Source: Nocardia sp. BSTN01 (GTDB lineage Bacteria; Actinomycetota; Actinomycetes; Mycobacteriales; Mycobacteriaceae). From it: a stretch of DNA of 64,000 bases. Positions 63,517 through 64,000 of the stretch are shown piece by piece (positions within the stretch are counted from its first letter, which is position 1; each line of letters starts with the position of its first letter). The notes beneath the pieces are model-generated. The model saw only the letters and a list, made by a program, of their open reading frames with translations. It ran no database searches and was not told the origin of the DNA. Both the position numbers and the translations under genes were made by a program. The DNA is taken from NCBI RefSeq assembly GCF_015354405.1, contig NZ_JADKYP010000016.1:1-64000 (forward strand), written 5' to 3'.

Positions 63517-64000
63517 ATGGAAACCGTGTCCGAGACGAATTCACCCGCCGATATCGCGGAAGCGCCCGTCCTCGATCCTGCCGAAATCGCCGAATTACGC
63601 CGTGTCTCAGTTTATCTGGCCGAGACCGCGGCCGCACACGTCCGCCGCCGCCGGCCCGAGGTCTTCGGCCCGGGGCGGACCGAGGACGGCTCGATCCGTA
63701 CCAAATCGACACCCACCGACCCCGTCACCGTGGTCGACACGGAAACCGAGCGGCTGATCCGCTCGCTGCTGGCCGAGGTCCGCCCGGGGGAGACGGTCCT
63801 CGGCGAGGAGGGCGGCGGCAGCCTCGGAGCCGCCGGCGAGATCGTGTGGGTGGTCGATCCGATCGACGGCACGGTCAACTTCGTGTACGGCATCCCGGCC
63901 TATGCGGTATCGGTGGCCGCGATGCGCGGTGGCCGCTCCCTGGCCGGTGCGGTCGTCGACGTGGCCGGGGAGCTCACCTACAGCGCCGGACTGGGCGCGG
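63517..64000 (+). CDS. suhB: SuhB-type inositol-1-monophosphatase, 5' part only
   Basis: The frame opens at the ATG 63517 (GTG 63526 is possible) and is still open at the window end, with 161 codons visible. Metal-site motifs of the inositol monophosphatase family are present: LGEEGG at 95-100 and DPIDGTVNFVYG starting at 114. It removes phosphate from inositol 1-phosphate, supplying inositol for phosphatidylinositol mannosides and mycothiol. Divergent from ppgK, as in mycobacteria. Confidence 0.93.
   Translation, partial: METVSETNSPADIAEAPVLDPAEIAELRRVSVYLAETAAAHVRRRRPEVFGPGRTEDGSIRTKSTPTDPVTVVDTETERLIRSLLAEVRPGETVLGEEGGGSLGAAGEIVWVVDPIDGTVNFVYGIPAYAVSVAAMRGGRSLAGAVVDVAGELTYSAGLGA

Noticed and set aside
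1-64000. CRISPR arrays, tRNA or rRNA genes, prophage or transposase genes
   Set aside because: No regularly spaced repeats, cloverleaf sequences, integrases or transposases were found on either strand by reading.

Overview
Organism. The window is high-GC actinobacterial DNA from the mycolic-acid-producing order Mycobacteriales, most likely Nocardia or a close relative. It carries an Lsr2 nucleoid protein, an antigen-85-like secreted esterase, a DtxR/IdeR iron regulator, paired principal sigma factors SigA and SigB, polyphosphate glucokinase, LexA next to a LysM protein, and a PEP carboxylase (from memory, M. tuberculosis lacks one). From memory, the order lexA - LysM protein - nrdR ... PhzF ... 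PAC2 protein ... ideR - sigB ... DUF3099 - DUF3039 - YihY ... sigA - ppgK - suhB follows the M. tuberculosis Rv2720-Rv2701c segment, so this is conserved core chromosome with accessory genes inserted. I see no phage, insertion sequence, CRISPR array, tRNA or rRNA.

Layout. 1-7.6 kb: edge of an unknown gene, an acyl-CoA ligase fused to an SRPBCC domain, an Ag85-like esterase, a coupled GGDEF/methyltransferase pair, lsr2, and a metal-efflux CDF gene behind a perfect palindrome. 7.7-16.4 kb: a CtaG-like membrane protein, lexA with SOS boxes shared with a divergent LysM gene, an unknown secreted protein, nrdR and hrpA. 16.5-24.2 kb: a membrane protein preceded by a decayed copy of its own N-terminus, an aminotransferase, DUF5134, PhzF, the divergent ahpC-ahpD/oxyR peroxide module, a metallo-hydrolase and a GGCT-like protein. 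24.3-31.5 kb: a polyamine operon (ornithine decarboxylase-like gene plus an AdoMet decarboxylase-spermidine synthase fusion), a DUF3516 helicase, a PAC2 protein and a lipoprotein. 31.6-43.6 kb: DUF4192, galE-ideR, acuC overlapping a GNAT/ADP-forming acyl-CoA synthetase fusion, ppc and sigB. 43.7-54.9 kb: a methyltransferase, DUF3099, DUF3039, an esterase remnant, YihY, a helicase, a TetR/SDR pair, a SNF2-SWIM pair with a divergent TetR, and DUF7455. 55-64 kb: DUF952, a TrkA-C/CPA2 antiporter pair, rhomboid-like, MHYT, a CPA1 antiporter, sigA, ppgK and the start of suhB.

How the genes work together. Three groups look like functional modules: peroxide defence (ahpC, ahpD, oxyR), spermidine synthesis (ornithine to putrescine to spermidine), and a proposed lysine-acetylation writer/eraser pair (acuC and the GNAT-synthetase fusion) beside ppc, the entry point of anaplerosis. 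Several genes have a TANNNT-like -10 box 6-8 bases before the start codon, the signature of leaderless transcripts. Convergent genes are separated by strong perfect hairpins without U-tracts. No wholly unknown defence-type system is evident; the least explained items are the unknown secreted protein, the Cys-containing N-terminal extension of the DUF4192 protein, the SRPBCC-ligase fusion and the acetylation pair.
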